NCBI GenBank assembly: GCA_903868205.1
Contig: CAIPUJ010000116.1
Coordinates: 1-6,516, forward strand
Direction of reading: 5' to 3'
DNA: 6,516 nucleotides
Origin: an uncultured bacterium
GTDB lineage: Bacteria > Patescibacteriota > Minisyncoccia > Phycocordibacterales > GWA1-40-21
Position numbers and translations under genes: made by a program. Positions within the stretch are counted from its first letter, which is position 1. Each line of letters starts with the position of its first letter. Below are positions 4,897 through 6,516 of this stretch, in pieces. Under the pieces are notes generated by a model. The model was not told where the DNA came from, did not search any database, and worked only from the letters and a program-made list of their open reading frames with translations.

Positions 4897-5433
4897 ATGG
4901 CAACAAAGATATTACAAAAGGATAATCCAATATTAAGACAAATTTCTAAACCAATTTTGGAAAAAGAAATCAAAAGTCTTAAAATGAAAAAGATTATTTC
5001 TGATATGAAAAAAGCTTTGAAATCCCAAGATGATGGGATCGCTATTTCTGCTATACAAATCGGTGAACCAGTAAGGATGTTTTTAATCTCAAAAAAGATT
5101 TTTGAGATACTAGGAGAAAATCAGGAAGAATCATATGAAGAAGAAAAATTCAAAGACCTTATTTTTATAAATCCTAAAATCAAAAAGTTTTCAAAAGAAA
5201 AACAACTTCTAGAAGAAGGCTGTCTTTCTGTAAGATATCTATATGGGAAGGTCTCGAGATGTAAAAAAGTTCAAATAGAAGCAACTGATGAAAATGGAAA
5301 TAAATTTTCTAGAGGTTTTTCTGGTCTACTAGCTCAAATCATTCAACACGAGAATGACCACCTAGATGGAATTCTTTTTATAGACAAAGCTATTGATATG
5401 GAAGAGATTAAGCCAGAAGATTTAACCCACTAA
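4897..5433 (+). CDS. def: Peptide deformylase
   Basis: Removes the formyl group from the N-terminal methionine of new proteins, using a metal ion (usually iron) in the cytoplasm near the ribosome exit. The 178-residue protein starts MATKILQKDNPILRQ, typical of the family, and carries all three motifs. Motif 1 is GIAISAIQ (47-54, against the usual GxGLAAxQ). Motif 2 is EEGCLSV (106/107-112) with the metal ligand Cys-109. Motif 3 is QHENDHLDG (150-158) with ligands His-151 and His-155 and catalytic Glu-152. The first motif is somewhat divergent (SAIQ for AAPQ); the metal site is intact. There is an acidic insertion ENQEESYEEEKF (about 74-85). fmt follows after 129 bp and supplies the opposite reaction. 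Confidence 0.95.
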   Translation: MATKILQKDNPILRQISKPILEKEIKSLKMKKIISDMKKALKSQDDGIAISAIQIGEPVRMFLISKKIFEILGENQEESYEEEKFKDLIFINPKIKKFSKEKQLLEEGCLSVRYLYGKVSRCKKVQIEATDENGNKFSRGFSGLLAQIIQHENDHLDGILFIDKAIDMEEIKPEDLTH

Positions 5434-5435
5434 AG

Positions 5436-5549
5436 TTTTTGCCAATGTTTGTTAAAAATTAAAATAATAATGATCAGATTTATAATAATAAATGTAAGTA
5501 ACATATTTGCTTGTACCAAGTCGAAACAAACAATTTTTATTGGCAAAAA
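5436..5549. repeat. Inverted repeat in the def-fmt gap with swapped inner blocks
   Basis: TTTTTGCCAAT at 5436-5446 is perfectly complementary to ATTGGCAAAAA at 5539-5549. Inside, the left arm continues GTTTGTT then AAAAATT (5447-5460), while the right arm, read on the opposite strand, continues AAAAATT then GTTTGTT (5538-5525). The two 25-bp arms thus share three blocks but in different order. The 64 bases between the arms are AT-rich with no other clear structure. It fills nearly the whole def-fmt gap. It may be an RNA structure in the def-fmt transcript, a pair of protein-binding sites or the remains of a small mobile element. Confidence 0.6.
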
Positions 5550-5562
5550 TTTTCTAGGGTAA

Positions 5563-6420
5563 ATGTTTAATTCAAAAATTAAAATCGCATTTTGGGGAAG
5601 TTCTGATTTTTCTGTTATCGCAGTAGAAGAATTAAAAAGGCTTGGTATTATACCTGAGCTTATTATTACAACTCCAGACAAACCACAAGGAAGAAAGATG
5701 GTTCTAACCCCTACCCCAGTCAAAACTTGGGCTATGGAAAATAGTATAGAATGTCTTACACCACACAAACTAAAGGATCCAGAATTTTTAGAAAAAATAA
5801 AAGAATACAATCTAATGATTGTGGCTTCATATGGAAAGATAATCCCTCAAGAAGTTATAGATATTCCAGAATATAAAATATTAAATATTCACCCATCTTT
5901 ATTACCAAAATACAGAGGCGCTTCCCCACTTCAATCTCAAATACTGAATGATGAATTTGAAGTCGGAGTATCTATAATGCAAGTAGATATTAAAATGGAT
6001 CATGGCCCTATAATATCCCAGAGAAAAGTTGTCATTAAAAACTGGCCAGTTGGTTTTGTTGAGCTACAAAATACTTTAGCAAAAGAAGGTTCAAAAATAA
6101 TTTCTGAAATATTACCAGATTGGATAAAAGGAAATATAGAAGCAAAGGAACAAAATCATCCAGAAGCAACTTTTACAAAAAAAGTAGAAAAAACTGATGG
6201 TTTTATAGATATTGTGAATGGGGACCAATTCAAAAATTATTTAAAAATTCTTGCATATGAAGAATGGCCTAGAGCATATTTTGAAATAGAAAAAAAAGGT
6301 ATAAAAACTAGAGTAATAATAAAAAGCGCCACCTGGAAAGATGGAGCTCTTGAAATACTGAGAGTAATTCCTGAAGGTAAAAAAGAAATGGATTATAAAT
6401 CCTTTTTGCTAGGACTATAA
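5563..6420 (+). CDS. fmt: Methionyl-tRNA formyltransferase
   Basis: Transfers a formyl group from 10-formyl-tetrahydrofolate to Met-tRNA for translation initiation. The 285-residue protein shows IAFWGSSDFSV (8-18), TTPDKPQGR (36-44) in the tRNA-contacting loop region, ASYGKIIP (88-95), the signature NIHPSLLPKYRGASPLQ (108-124) and MDHGPI (145-150). The catalytic residues Asn-108, His-110 and Asp-146 are present at the same numbers as in the E. coli enzyme. The C-terminal tRNA-binding domain is recognisable (YEEWPRAYF, 232-240; PEGKKEMDYKSFLLG, 270-284) but short: the usual length is about 310-315. The ATG at 5563 follows a TAA directly; AGGG at 5556-5559 lies unusually close, only three bases before the ATG. 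It is probably transcribed with def, since no terminator or clear promoter lies between them. Confidence 0.95.
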   Translation: MFNSKIKIAFWGSSDFSVIAVEELKRLGIIPELIITTPDKPQGRKMVLTPTPVKTWAMENSIECLTPHKLKDPEFLEKIKEYNLMIVASYGKIIPQEVIDIPEYKILNIHPSLLPKYRGASPLQSQILNDEFEVGVSIMQVDIKMDHGPIISQRKVVIKNWPVGFVELQNTLAKEGSKIISEILPDWIKGNIEAKEQNHPEATFTKKVEKTDGFIDIVNGDQFKNYLKILAYEEWPRAYFEIEKKGIKTRVIIKSATWKDGALEILRVIPEGKKEMDYKSFLLGL

Positions 6421-6423
6421 ATC

Positions 6424-6516
6424 TTATCTACTAGAAAAACTTGGAGTTATTGCACGATAGCTGTTTATTGATTTTTGCATTCCATACGCTACATAAGAAA
6501 CATATGCAACAAATAA
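6424..6516 (-). CDS. Possible C-terminal end of a convergent gene, family unknown
   Basis: On the minus strand one frame is open from the window edge for 30 codons to a TAA at 6426-6424, three bases beyond the fmt stop. The peptide (LFVAYVSYVAYGMQ... ending RAITPSFSSR) has a mixed, protein-like composition, and tail-to-tail packing with a gap of three bases suits this compact genome. The fragment is too short to identify, and the frame could be open by chance. Confidence 0.4.
   Translation of the reverse strand, partial: LFVAYVSYVAYGMQKSINSYRAITPSFSSR

Noticed and set aside
5470..5562. A 30-codon plus-strand frame ending directly before the fmt ATG
   Set aside because: There is no Shine-Dalgarno, the composition simply follows the AT-rich spacer, and it overlaps the inverted repeat. 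Coupling to fmt is conceivable but unsupported.

Overview
The window is AT-rich bacterial DNA with compact genes, short gaps and several proteins at the small end of their families. A DnaX cut down to its clamp-loader core without a zinc module, two small genes I cannot assign to a family, and start codons sitting directly behind -10 boxes all fit a reduced genome of the Patescibacteria/CPR (Parcubacteria-like) type. That placement is inference; there is no rRNA or other marker here to prove it.

Layout. Positions 1-1672 (minus): a promoter, dnaX (602-1636) and, 12 nt downstream, the first 196 codons of a DUF218/YdcF-like gene that leaves the window. Positions 1673-2567: about 900 bases with no convincing protein gene. 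This stretch is richer in G and C than its surroundings and holds a promoter, many long-range RNA helices and a strong intrinsic terminator, all consistent with one minus-strand structured RNA of about 745 nt (2477 to 1732). I do not recognise its family; it is the main find of the window. Positions 2568-3611 (minus): a tRNA-dihydrouridine synthase (dus). Positions 3612-3717: divergent promoters with overlapping -35 boxes. Positions 3718-4821 (plus): two orphan genes, a Cys/His-rich soluble protein and a two-helix membrane protein, each with its own promoter, Shine-Dalgarno and terminator. Positions 4862-6420 (plus): def (peptide deformylase) and fmt (methionyl-tRNA formyltransferase), separated by a 129-bp gap with an unusual inverted repeat. 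Positions 6424-6516 (minus): the possible C-terminal end of a convergent gene.

How the genes fit together. fmt adds the formyl group to initiator Met-tRNA and def removes it from new proteins, so the pair is a functional unit. dus modifies tRNA and dnaX loads the replication clamp, so most recognised genes are information-processing housekeeping. Two start modes seem to coexist. dnaX, def and perhaps dus lack a Shine-Dalgarno and have the -10 box about 6-7 nt before the start codon, which suggests leaderless mRNAs. The two orphan genes have leaders of about 45 nt with clear Shine-Dalgarno sites.

No tRNA, rRNA, CRISPR array, transposase or phage gene was seen.
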